The notes under the pieces: generated by a model
The model's input: the letters and a program-made list of their open reading frames with translations, nothing else
The model's database searches: none
What the model was told of the DNA's origin: nothing
Position numbers and translations under genes: made by a program
Source: UBA877 sp035506155
GTDB lineage: Bacteria > Chloroflexota > Anaerolineae > Anaerolineales > Villigracilaceae
NCBI GenBank assembly: GCA_035506155.1
Contig: DATJPX010000106.1
Location: 1 to 39,023 of the forward strand
Reading direction: 5' to 3'
Length of the DNA: 39,023 nt
Part shown: positions 7,653 through 13,982 of the stretch, piece after piece
Numbering within the stretch: the first letter of the stretch is position 1
How the letters are laid out: each line of letters opens with the position of its first letter

Positions 7653-8213
7653 TCATTTCCCCAACCAGCCGGTGATCCAGCGGATCGAATAGAACCCGGC
7701 GTAAGCGAACATCAGCATTTTCAGGATCTTCCCGATTGCGCAGGCGGCCAGGAATTTCCAGACCGGCAGCTTCAACGCGCCGGAGGCCATCCCGGCCAGG
7801 TCGAACAGGGGGTTGGGGACGAAAGCCAACACGACGATCGCCAGGTAGGCCAGATTCTGGTGCCTGCGCATCCAGCCCGTCAGGCGTTCGTAGAGGGCGG
7901 CCCGTTCGATCACTGCCTGGCCGCTGAACCCGGCCATGTAGCCGGTCATCTCGCCGATCGCTGCGCCCAGGCCGGAAGCCACCGCAACCCCGATCGGATT
8001 GAAGATGGCTCCCATGGCCGTGGTAAAAGCCACACCGGGGAGGGGGATGATGATGGTGGCGTTGGCGGCGATCGAGATCAGGAAGATCCCGACGTAGCCG
8101 TATTTCTCGAGATGTTTTACCTGGTTCCGATAAATGAATAGGGCGACGATCAGCGCTATCACGCCTGCCAGTGTGAGAATCCGCAGGAAGGTGAGACGCT
8201 GCCGCTCGTTCAT
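7653..8213 (-). CDS. VTT-domain (SNARE-associated/DedA-like) membrane protein
   Basis: A 186-aa integral membrane protein with about five helices, the first at residues 10-27. The VTT/TVP38 core is visible as GYVGIFLISIAANATIIIPLPG, then GAAIGEMTGYMAGFSG and FVPNPLFDLAGMASGALKLPVWKFLAAC. DedA/VTT proteins of this type act in membrane lipid homeostasis, and some work as scramblases or undecaprenyl-phosphate flippases; which lipid is handled here is unknown. The start ATG overlaps the stop of the cyclophilin gene by four bases, so it is probably translated with it. Confidence 0.85.
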   Translation of the reverse strand: MNERQRLTFLRILTLAGVIALIVALFIYRNQVKHLEKYGYVGIFLISIAANATIIIPLPGVAFTTAMGAIFNPIGVAVASGLGAAIGEMTGYMAGFSGQAVIERAALYERLTGWMRRHQNLAYLAIVVLAFVPNPLFDLAGMASGALKLPVWKFLAACAIGKILKMLMFAYAGFYSIRWITGWLGK

Positions 8214-8722
8214 GCTTCCTGGATGGTGACTTTGTTCAGCTTTACTGCCGGGGCATTGGCGTTCATCGGGTCACGGACCGGGATGGATAGCAGGACGTCC
8301 ATGCCTTGGGTGACCTGTCCGAAAATACTGTGTTTGCCATCCAACCAGGGGGTCGGAACGTGGGTAATGAAAAACTGGGAGCCGTTCGTTCCCGGGCCGG
8401 CATTGGCCATCGAGAAAACGCCCGGCTTGTCGTGCTTGAGGGAGGGATGGAACTCGTCGTTGAAGCGGTAGCCAGGCCCGCCGCGGCCGGAGCCGGTCGG
8501 GTCGCCGCCCTGCGCCATGAAATCCTTGATCACCCGGTGGAAGATGGTCCCATCGTAGAAACCTTCGCGGGCCAGGAACACGAAATTGTTCACCGTTGTG
8601 GGCGCCTTGTCGGCGAAGAGCTCCAGGACGATGTCACCTTTGTCGGTGCTGAGGGTGGCCGAATATTTCTTCTTCGGGTCGATCGACATTTCGGGCGGTC
8701 TGTTCCATTGCTTGGCTGTCAT
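8210..8722 (-). CDS. peptidyl-prolyl cis-trans isomerase, cyclophilin type
   Basis: A 170-aa cytoplasmic cyclophilin with no signal peptide. Conserved segments are YSATLSTDKGDIVLELFADKAPTTVNNF (split over the first strands), the active-site stretch FHRVIKDFMAQGGDPTGSGRGGPGY with its catalytic Arg, FSMANAGPGTNGSQFFIT, and WLDGKHSIFGQVTQGMDV. It catalyses cis-trans isomerisation of proline peptide bonds. A GGA-type Shine-Dalgarno (AAAGGAACCC) precedes the ATG. It lies 20 bp downstream of udk and upstream of the VTT gene, so the three probably form one operon. Confidence 0.95.
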   Translation of the reverse strand: MTAKQWNRPPEMSIDPKKKYSATLSTDKGDIVLELFADKAPTTVNNFVFLAREGFYDGTIFHRVIKDFMAQGGDPTGSGRGGPGYRFNDEFHPSLKHDKPGVFSMANAGPGTNGSQFFITHVPTPWLDGKHSIFGQVTQGMDVLLSIPVRDPMNANAPAVKLNKVTIQEA

Positions 8723-8742
8723 TTGGGTTCCTTTCGGGTAGA

Positions 8743-9369
8743 TTAGTGAAGCATCGTCTCGATGCGGGCGACCACCATGTCCAGGGCGGCGGTGTTGAAA
8801 CCGCCCTCGGGGATGATCACGTCGGCATAGCGTTTGGATGGCTCGACGAATTCCAGGTGCATCGGCCGCACGGTGGCCAGATATTGTTTGATGACCGATT
8901 CGGTGGTCCGGCCGCGCTCGGCGATATCGCGCTGCAGGCGGCGGATGAGCCGCAAGTCGGAGTCGGTGTCGACGAAGATCTTTACGTTGAATAATTCCCG
9001 CAGCTCGATCTCGGCAAAGATCAGGATGCCTTCTACCAGGATCACCCCGCGCGGCTGGACGGAAAAGGTTTGCTTGGTGCGGCTGTGGGTGGAGAAATCG
9101 TAGATCGGGACTTCGACCGGATTGCCGGCGATGAGTTCCCGGATGTGCTGGATGAGCAGTTCGTTCTCGAGGGAATTGGGGTGGTCGAAGTTGACCTCAG
9201 CCCGCTGGGCGGGGGGGAGACCACTCAGGTCTTTGTAGTAGGCGTCGTGCTGGAGGAAAGAGATCCGGTCCGGGCCGACCCGCTGGAGGATGGTCTGGGC
9301 GACGGTGGTTTTCCCCGACCCTGATCCGCCGGCGATACCGATAACGAGCGGGGTGGTACGATCAGACAT
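8743..9369 (-). CDS. udk: uridine kinase
   Basis: A 208-aa P-loop kinase. The Walker A motif is GGSGSGKTT near residue 14. The substrate region is FLQHDAYYKDLSGLP followed by NFDHPNSLENELL, and the base-recognition and lid parts are PIYDFSTHSRT and RLIRRLQRDIAERGRT. It phosphorylates uridine and cytidine in pyrimidine salvage. ATG 9369 is chosen because a TATAAT box ends only six bases upstream, which leaves no room for an upstream GTG at 9384; no Shine-Dalgarno site is visible, so the mRNA may be leaderless. It heads the udk-cyclophilin-VTT operon. Confidence 0.95.
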   Translation of the reverse strand: MSDRTTPLVIGIAGGSGSGKTTVAQTILQRVGPDRISFLQHDAYYKDLSGLPPAQRAEVNFDHPNSLENELLIQHIRELIAGNPVEVPIYDFSTHSRTKQTFSVQPRGVILVEGILIFAEIELRELFNVKIFVDTDSDLRLIRRLQRDIAERGRTTESVIKQYLATVRPMHLEFVEPSKRYADVIIPEGGFNTAALDMVVARIETMLH

Positions 9370-9375
9370 GAGTGA

Positions 9376-9381
9376 ATTATA
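9376..9381 (-). promoter_or_regulatory. -10 box of the udk operon, possible leaderless promoter
   Basis: TATAAT on the minus strand ends six bases before the udk ATG, so a start site about seven bases downstream falls on or next to the start codon. No convincing -35 box was found. Confidence 0.5.
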
Positions 9382-9438
9382 CACTCCCCGGATATCTTAT
9401 TGTACAATTAGTTATCCTGCTTGTAAGGTTGACCTGCC

Positions 9439-10113
9439 TTGCTTTCATCTATCCCGATTTATTCTCCCGAAGACAGATATTATCCAGAGATTTCCAGAAT
9501 CTATCGCGAAGCATTTGCCGACGAGGAGCGTGTACCATTCGATAGCTTGCTGGAATGGGTCAATTCCGGCCTGGAGGGGATGGTCGGTCTTTTAGGCGCT
9601 TTTATCGATGCCGGGCAAGTGGTTGCAATGGGCTCGGCGGCTTTCTTTCCGAATTATTGGATGGGCTATCTTCCTTACTTGGCAGTCAGACAGGATGTGC
9701 GCGGCCGCGGATATGGCCGGCAGACGGTCGAATTCCTGTTCGATTGGATCATGCAGCGGGCGGGAGAGATGACTGGGGAGAACCCGTGTCTGGTCTTTTG
9801 GGATGTCCGGGACCCCGACGATTCACCGGACGAAGCCGAGCGGACCATTCGGCAGCGCCGGATCAAATTCTATCGCCAGCTTGGCAGTGAGGTCCTGCCC
9901 ATTGCTTATACTTACCCACCGGTTGCGAAAGGCCAGCCGTATGTGCGAAGCCGCCTGATGGCATTCAAGTACGGACAAGGAAAGGCCGTCATCACCCGCC
10001 AGGAGGCCATCGATCTGGCGTATCTCGCAATCATTCGGATTGGGCATAACCCCGAGACGAGCACTTATTGGAAAGATGCGCTTCAATCGATCGACCGACA
10101 TTGGCCGAGCTGA
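9439..10113 (+). CDS. GNAT-family N-acetyltransferase
   Basis: A 224-aa protein. The acetyl-CoA binding motif is visible as YLAVRQDVRGRGYGRQTVEFLF (residues about 74-95; RGRGYG is the Q/RxxGxG/A loop). The acceptor substrate is not predictable. The start is TTG at 9439: an in-frame TGA lies three codons upstream and no ATG precedes the conserved region. A weak AAGG lies about ten bases before it. A TACAAT box (9403-9408) 30 bp upstream could be the -10. It converges with the minus-strand membrane protein gene, only 4 bp separating the stops. Confidence 0.75.
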   Translation: MLSSIPIYSPEDRYYPEISRIYREAFADEERVPFDSLLEWVNSGLEGMVGLLGAFIDAGQVVAMGSAAFFPNYWMGYLPYLAVRQDVRGRGYGRQTVEFLFDWIMQRAGEMTGENPCLVFWDVRDPDDSPDEAERTIRQRRIKFYRQLGSEVLPIAYTYPPVAKGQPYVRSRLMAFKYGQGKAVITRQEAIDLAYLAIIRIGHNPETSTYWKDALQSIDRHWPS

Positions 10114-10117
10114 AAGA

Positions 10118-10687
10118 TCATTCCCCGTCATCTGGGTTTGTTTTTGGCGATTCCTCATACAGTTTCTTCAATTCCGGAATATACCATTTGGTGTTCTCCT
10201 CGAAGTACCTGCGCAAGACCGGACTGGTGGAAAACATCTCCTTGATCCACTTATCCCAGTTCTCTTTGAATTCCAGCAGCTTCTTATAATCTTTCAGGCC
10301 GCTCCGGCTTTCGTCATCCGGGGTAATAAAAAGTTGTTTCTGTTGGGTGGAGAACAGGTCGTATAGGGTCAGAACGTGGTCGAAATAATCCAGCAGTAGT
10401 TCGGCGACCCCTTGGATCTTTCGCTGGAGCTCCTGCGAGTCCCGTTTGCTTATATCCTTCCCGTCGTAGAAAAAGGGCCGCACCTCGTTGTGGGTGATGA
10501 AGTGTACGTCGATGTCCAGGATACTGGCCTCGAGAGTCATGTAGATGTTGTTGATCATCGTCCGGGATTGCATTTTGGTCTGTTCCGCCAGAAAAGCGGT
10601 CTGCCGGCGGACATAGATCAGACTTGCGACGACCACGATCGTTCCGAGAAGAGATCCACCGATGGAGAGATATTCGTAGATGGTCAT
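10118..10687 (-). CDS. hypothetical protein with one N-terminal membrane helix
   Basis: A 189-aa protein with a single membrane segment at residues 7-26 (LSIGGSLLGTIVVVASLIYV) followed by a basic RRQ stop-transfer. The rest is a charged helical cytoplasmic domain with conserved-looking aromatic stretches (VRPFFYDGKDISK, LLLDYFDHVLTLYDLF, WDKWIKEMFSTSPVLRRYFEEN). The layout resembles small DUF proteins that bear an N-terminal anchor and a helical bundle, but I cannot name a family. The Shine-Dalgarno is AGGGGAAAAAG before ATG 10687. A TATAAT sequence at 10737-10732 may be its -10 box, directly after the tRNA-Thr terminator. Confidence 0.7.
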   Translation of the reverse strand: MTIYEYLSIGGSLLGTIVVVASLIYVRRQTAFLAEQTKMQSRTMINNIYMTLEASILDIDVHFITHNEVRPFFYDGKDISKRDSQELQRKIQGVAELLLDYFDHVLTLYDLFSTQQKQLFITPDDESRSGLKDYKKLLEFKENWDKWIKEMFSTSPVLRRYFEENTKWYIPELKKLYEESPKTNPDDGE

Positions 10688-10746
10688 AGGCTTTTTCCCC
10701 TTTCCCGTGCCGGAGCGGAATGGCTGGATTAATTATATATACATTT

Positions 10747-10782
10747 AAAAAAAGACCTCCCCTGTGGGATGCACCGAGGAGG
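10747..10782 (-). terminator. terminator after tRNA-Thr
   Basis: On the minus strand a 7-bp stem (10782-10776 with 10762-10756, one G-U pair) and a 13-base loop are followed by seven T (10753-10747). It ends the tRNA-Thr transcript. Confidence 0.7.
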
Positions 10783-10790
10783 AGTGGGTG

Positions 10791-10863
10791 AGCCACCAAA
10801 GAGATTTGAACTCTTGACCTGGCGTTTACGAAACGTCTGCTCTACCGACTGAGCTATGGTGGC
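10791..10863 (-). tRNA. tRNA-Thr (anticodon CGU)
   Basis: A 73-nt cloverleaf on the minus strand. The acceptor stem is GCCACCA/TGGTGGC, the D arm is GCTC...GAGC, the anticodon loop is TTCGTAA with anticodon CGT reading ACG, and the T arm has GAG-TTCAAAT-CTC. The anticodon stem has one A-C mismatch at the second pair. CCA is not encoded. The discriminator base is T (U73). Confidence 0.93.
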
Positions 10864-10875
10864 GTAGCGGCGGGG

Positions 10876-10905
10876 ATTATACCAGTAATTTTCCATATCG
10901 CGCAA
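10876..10905 (-). promoter_or_regulatory. promoter of tRNA-Thr
   Basis: Minus strand TTGCGC (10905-10900), an 18-bp spacer and TATAAT (10881-10876), placed 12 bp before the first tRNA base. Confidence 0.65.
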
Positions 10906-10915
10906 GCAGACATGT

Positions 10916-10921
10916 TATACT
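10916..10921 (+). promoter_or_regulatory. -10 box of the MshA-like gene, possible leaderless promoter
   Basis: TATACT ends seven bases before ATG 10929. There is no Shine-Dalgarno site, so transcription may begin at the start codon. A -35 box was not seen. The region is shared with the divergent tRNA-Thr promoter. Confidence 0.45.
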
Positions 10922-10928
10922 CTTCGGC

Positions 10929-12170
10929 ATGCTGCGGATTGCCATGCTTTCCTATCATACCTGCCCGCTGGCCACCCTGGGTGGCAAGGACACCGGTGGG
11001 ATGAATGTCTACGTCCGTGACCTGACCCAGGAGCTCGGGCGGATGGGCATCCATGTCGACGTTTTCACCCGCTCCCAGGATGAGCACGTTCCCCATGTTT
11101 TACATGATCTGGGATTTGGGAATCGCGTCGTCCATGTGCCGGCAGGGCCGGAGGTTCCGCTGCCCAAAGACGAGCTGGCAGGATATATTCCGGAGTTCGT
11201 TGAAGGAATCAAGCGATTCGCCGAAGAAAAGGACATCCATTACGACCTGATCCACAGCCATTACTGGATGTCGGGCCTGGCGGCCGAGGCCCTTTCCGAT
11301 GCCTGGGGCGGCATTCCGATCGTACAGATGTTCCATACGCTCGGCGAGATGAAAAACCGTGTCGCTCAAAGCGAAGCCGAAAAGGAAGGCAAATACCGGC
11401 TGGATGGGGAACGCCGCGTCCTGGCGCGTGCCGACCGGATCATCGCCTCGACTCCGGCGGAACAGGCCCAGCTGGAATGGCTCTATAAAGCGGATGTAAA
11501 GAAGATCGTCGTCATTCCTCCGGGCGTGGACGTCTGCCACTTCTATCCGATTTCGCCGGACGAGGCCCGCCAGTTCATCGGCCTGGCACCCGAAGACAGG
11601 ATGATCCTTTTCGTCGGGCGTATCGAGCCCCTTAAAGGGCTCGATACGCTCATCAAGGCGGTTGCCTGCCTGCGCCTGAAGGACGCCCATGAGCTGGTCC
11701 ACCTGGCGGTCATCGGCGGGGACCCGGATGTGGCGCCCGAGCAGATGACGACGGAGATGGTCCGTATCCAGAAGATGTGTGACGATCTGACCGTGGGCAA
11801 GGCCGTGGCTTTCCTTGGCAAAAGAGGCCAGGATACATTGCCCTATTACTATTCGGCCGCGGAAGTGGTCGTCATGCCATCCCATTACGAATCGTTTGGG
11901 ATGGTGGCCTTGGAAGCCATGGCGTGCGGAACCCCGGTGGTCGCCTCGCAAGTCGGCGGACTGGCCTACCTCGTCCAGGACGGCGTGACCGGGTACCACG
12001 TCCCGGACGGCGACGAAAATGCCCTCTGCGAAAAGCTCACGGATGTCCTTGGCGACGGCTGCCTGCGGATGATCCTCGGCCGGAACGCCGGCGAGTATGC
12101 CCAGAGTTACGCCTGGGAGAAGATTGCCAAGCAGATTGTGGGGGTCTACACCGAACTGATCAATAAATGA
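10929..12170 (+). CDS. GT4-family glycosyltransferase, MshA/sucrose-synthase-like
   Basis: A 413-aa GT-B enzyme. The N-terminal domain carries the motif GGKDTGGMNVYVRDL, the hallmark of the MshA and sucrose(-phosphate) synthase branch, and LIHSHYWMSG. The C-terminal domain has IPPGVD, LFVGRIEPLKGLDTLI and the nucleotide-sugar motif ESFGMVALEAMACGTPVVAS. It should transfer a sugar from a nucleotide donor with retention. MshA makes the mycothiol precursor GlcNAc-inositol-phosphate; no other mycothiol gene is in view, so a sugar-lipid or sucrose role is equally possible. Two in-frame ATGs (10929 and 10944) precede the conserved SYHTCPL; the first is used. It is a single-gene unit with its own terminator. 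Confidence 0.88.
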   Translation: MLRIAMLSYHTCPLATLGGKDTGGMNVYVRDLTQELGRMGIHVDVFTRSQDEHVPHVLHDLGFGNRVVHVPAGPEVPLPKDELAGYIPEFVEGIKRFAEEKDIHYDLIHSHYWMSGLAAEALSDAWGGIPIVQMFHTLGEMKNRVAQSEAEKEGKYRLDGERRVLARADRIIASTPAEQAQLEWLYKADVKKIVVIPPGVDVCHFYPISPDEARQFIGLAPEDRMILFVGRIEPLKGLDTLIKAVACLRLKDAHELVHLAVIGGDPDVAPEQMTTEMVRIQKMCDDLTVGKAVAFLGKRGQDTLPYYYSAAEVVVMPSHYESFGMVALEAMACGTPVVASQVGGLAYLVQDGVTGYHVPDGDENALCEKLTDVLGDGCLRMILGRNAGEYAQSYAWEKIAKQIVGVYTELINK

Positions 12171-12187
12171 CTGCTGGATGGGATAGC

Positions 12188-12233
12188 AAAGGAGTGCGAG
12201 GCCGGCAAACGGCCGTCTCGCACTCCTTTTTTG
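12188..12233 (+). terminator. rho-independent terminator of the glycosyltransferase gene
   Basis: A 13-bp perfect stem (12188-12200 with 12217-12229) encloses a second small GCCG/CGGC hairpin and ends in a T run. It lies between the glycosyltransferase and the converging NYN gene. Confidence 0.92.
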
Positions 12234-12252
12234 TTGGCGGAATTTGCTCCGG

Positions 12253-13044
12253 CTACTCTTTGATCTTGATGTAGAACAACGTCGAGCCGTCGATTTCCTG
12301 CGTGCGCATCTGGAAGAGGTCCTTGTAGCTGGCGATCAGACGGGAAAGCTGCCGGTGACCGTATGTGCGCGGATCGAAACCGGGATCGAGTTGGTAGAGG
12401 GCATTGCCCATGTGATCCAGCCGGGCCCAGCCATCCTCCTGGACGGCCATCTCGTAAGCCTGGCGGATGAGCGGCATGGCTTCGGGTTCCTGTTCGGGTT
12501 CTGGTTCGATGGCTGTATCTTTGGCAGTATCCTTGGGTTTCTTGTTATCTTTATGCGGTGTGCTGCGGGGTCTGGGGGGTTTCTGGTCGGGGACCAGGTT
12601 TTCCGTGTAGACGAAAACGTCGCAGGCGTTGACGAAGGGTTTGGGCGTTTTCTTGGCGCCCAGTCCCATCACGAAAACGCCCGACTCACGAATGCGGGTG
12701 GCCAGACGGGTGTAATCGCTGTCGCTGGAGACCAGGCAAAAACCGTCGACGACGCCCGTATGGAGCAGGTCCATCGCATCGATGATCATGGCGCTGTCGG
12801 TGGCATTCTTGCCGACGGTATAACGGAATTGTTGGACCGGTTGGACGGCGTGAAAATTAAGCACGTCCTTCCAGGAATTCATATTGGATGTGGTCCAGTC
12901 GCCGTAGATGCGGCGGACGGTGACCAGTCCATACTTGCCGGCTTCCACCAGCATTTTGGGCAGCAGGTTGGCCTGCGCGTTATCGCCGTCGATCAGGATG
13001 GCGATCTTGTGGCGTGACAGGGAGGATAATTGTTCTTCAGGCAT
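12253..13044 (-). CDS. NYN-domain (PIN-like) protein with C-terminal LOTUS/OST-HTH-like domain
   Basis: About 263 aa. The NYN nuclease fold is clear: HKIAILIDGDNAQANLL near the start, GDWTT, KNATDSAMIIDAMDLL and FCLVSSDSDYTRLATRIRESG, with acidic residues D-x-D-N, D and D-S-D-Y of the metal site. A Lys/Pro/Glu-rich linker leads to a helical C-terminus (RQAYEMAVQEDGWARLDHMGNAL, then YGHRQLSRLIASY and QEIDGSTLFYIK) resembling LOTUS/OST-HTH. Such proteins are presumed RNases. A TATAAT at 13121-13116 lies upstream of an in-frame ATG at 13113, so translation should begin further in. ATG 13044 is chosen (weak GAGA before it); 13068 is the alternative. Confidence 0.85.
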   Translation of the reverse strand: MPEEQLSSLSRHKIAILIDGDNAQANLLPKMLVEAGKYGLVTVRRIYGDWTTSNMNSWKDVLNFHAVQPVQQFRYTVGKNATDSAMIIDAMDLLHTGVVDGFCLVSSDSDYTRLATRIRESGVFVMGLGAKKTPKPFVNACDVFVYTENLVPDQKPPRPRSTPHKDNKKPKDTAKDTAIEPEPEQEPEAMPLIRQAYEMAVQEDGWARLDHMGNALYQLDPGFDPRTYGHRQLSRLIASYKDLFQMRTQEIDGSTLFYIKIKE

Positions 13045-13115
13045 TTTTTCTCGTTTTTTCACCCGCATTTGGGGCGTTCGATAATTGCATCGGGCAGGTT
13101 TACCCGGCTGCATCC

Positions 13116-13121
13116 ATTATA
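13116..13121 (-). promoter_or_regulatory. -10 box of the NYN-domain gene
   Basis: Minus strand TATAAT, 2 bp before an ATG at 13113 that therefore cannot be the translated start. It supports a start at 13068 or 13044. No clear -35 box. Confidence 0.5.
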
Positions 13122-13148
13122 ACTTGTTTCCCCGACAGGCCATTCCGG

Positions 13149-13799
13149 TTATTGGATGGGAACCGGGATCCCCACCTGGCCCGGCTCCCCGCCGAACAGG
13201 CTGATGTCCCGACAGGCTGCGACGCGCAGGCTTGCAGTCGCGCCCTGCTGGGATTGGACGTCCACCTGGATGGCGGTATCCTGTTTGAAGGTGGTATCGA
13301 CGGTCAACTTGAGGGTTACCTGGTATTCGTTGGGGAGGATCGGGACACAGGCCGTCTTGTCGGGATGAGCCCGGCCTTCGTCGGTGGCGGAAAGGGTGGC
13401 GCAGACGTTCGTCAGGTCCGTTCCGCTTACGTTGCGTAGAACGGGAAAGGCATTGGTCACCTCTCCCAGGCCGTGGGTGATGTCCAGGCTGGTATTGCAG
13501 CCCAGGATTTCGATGGAGATCCCAGGCTGGGGTGTTGCACTGATCGTTTCTGTCGGGGAGATTGAGGCCGGGATCTCGGTTGCCGTAGGAGTAGACGTGA
13601 CAGTCTGGTCTGTTCCAACAGGCGTGAATGTACCCGTGAGTGTTGGAGTGGTAGAGGCGACAAACGGTGGGGTGGGGGTCAAGATCGCCGGCGGTTGGGA
13701 GGGTGAGACCATCGGTGTCACCAAGTCCAGGGGGATATTCCCGCCGATGCACGAAGTCAGGAAAAGCATAATGACAAAAGCTGAATAAAGTCGTAACAT
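13149..13799 (-). CDS. lipoprotein with Thr/Pro-rich linker
   Basis: A 216-aa lipoprotein. The signal peptide ends in lipobox LTSC (cysteine 17). Residues 28-92 are a low-complexity Thr/Pro/Ser linker (ILTPTPPFVASTTPTLTG and similar), common in Chloroflexota surface proteins. The C-terminal 120 residues form a small beta domain (GISIEILGCNTSLDITHG to GIPVPIQ) with cysteines at GC-N, NVCATL, TACVP and AACRD that might pair. No family recognised. GAGGA precedes ATG 13799. It is probably an exposed envelope protein. Confidence 0.75.
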   Translation of the reverse strand: MLRLYSAFVIMLFLTSCIGGNIPLDLVTPMVSPSQPPAILTPTPPFVASTTPTLTGTFTPVGTDQTVTSTPTATEIPASISPTETISATPQPGISIEILGCNTSLDITHGLGEVTNAFPVLRNVSGTDLTNVCATLSATDEGRAHPDKTACVPILPNEYQVTLKLTVDTTFKQDTAIQVDVQSQQGATASLRVAACRDISLFGGEPGQVGIPVPIQ

Positions 13800-13849
13800 T
13801 CCTCATCTCCAATTCCTGATAATTGTAATGGATAATTACCCGCGACGGC

Positions 13850-13877
13850 TTGATTTTTTCCGATTTTGGGCTAAAAT
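13850..13877 (+). promoter_or_regulatory. promoter directly ahead of a terminator hairpin
   Basis: TTGATT (13850-13855), a 16-bp spacer and TAAAAT (13872-13877) on the plus strand. The predicted start is near 13884, inside or next to a terminator stem that follows. Confidence 0.45.
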
Positions 13878-13882
13878 GAAGC

Positions 13883-13927
13883 TGCCTGTTGTTGGGTGCC
13901 CCCCTCACCCAACAGCAGGTATTTTTT
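13883..13927 (+). terminator. terminator-like hairpin in the sensor-kinase upstream region
   Basis: A stem of about 14 bp (CCTGTTGTTGGGTG at 13885-13898 with CACCCAACAGCAGG at 13906-13919, one G-U pair, two more pairs outside) with a C-rich 7-base loop and six T at 13922-13927. No plus-strand gene precedes it, so it would end a transcript from the promoter just upstream; attenuation or a very short RNA is possible. Confidence 0.65.
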
Positions 13928-13948
13928 CTTCCACTCAGCTTCTCGTGC

Positions 13949-13954
13949 TATACT
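13949..13954 (+). promoter_or_regulatory. -10 box close to the sensor kinase
   Basis: TATACT lies 28 bp before the kinase ATG and downstream of the hairpin at 13883. No convincing -35. It would give a transcript that escapes the hairpin. Confidence 0.35.
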
Positions 13955-13982
13955 TGAGGAAACGATCGTATGATCTTGGGAT

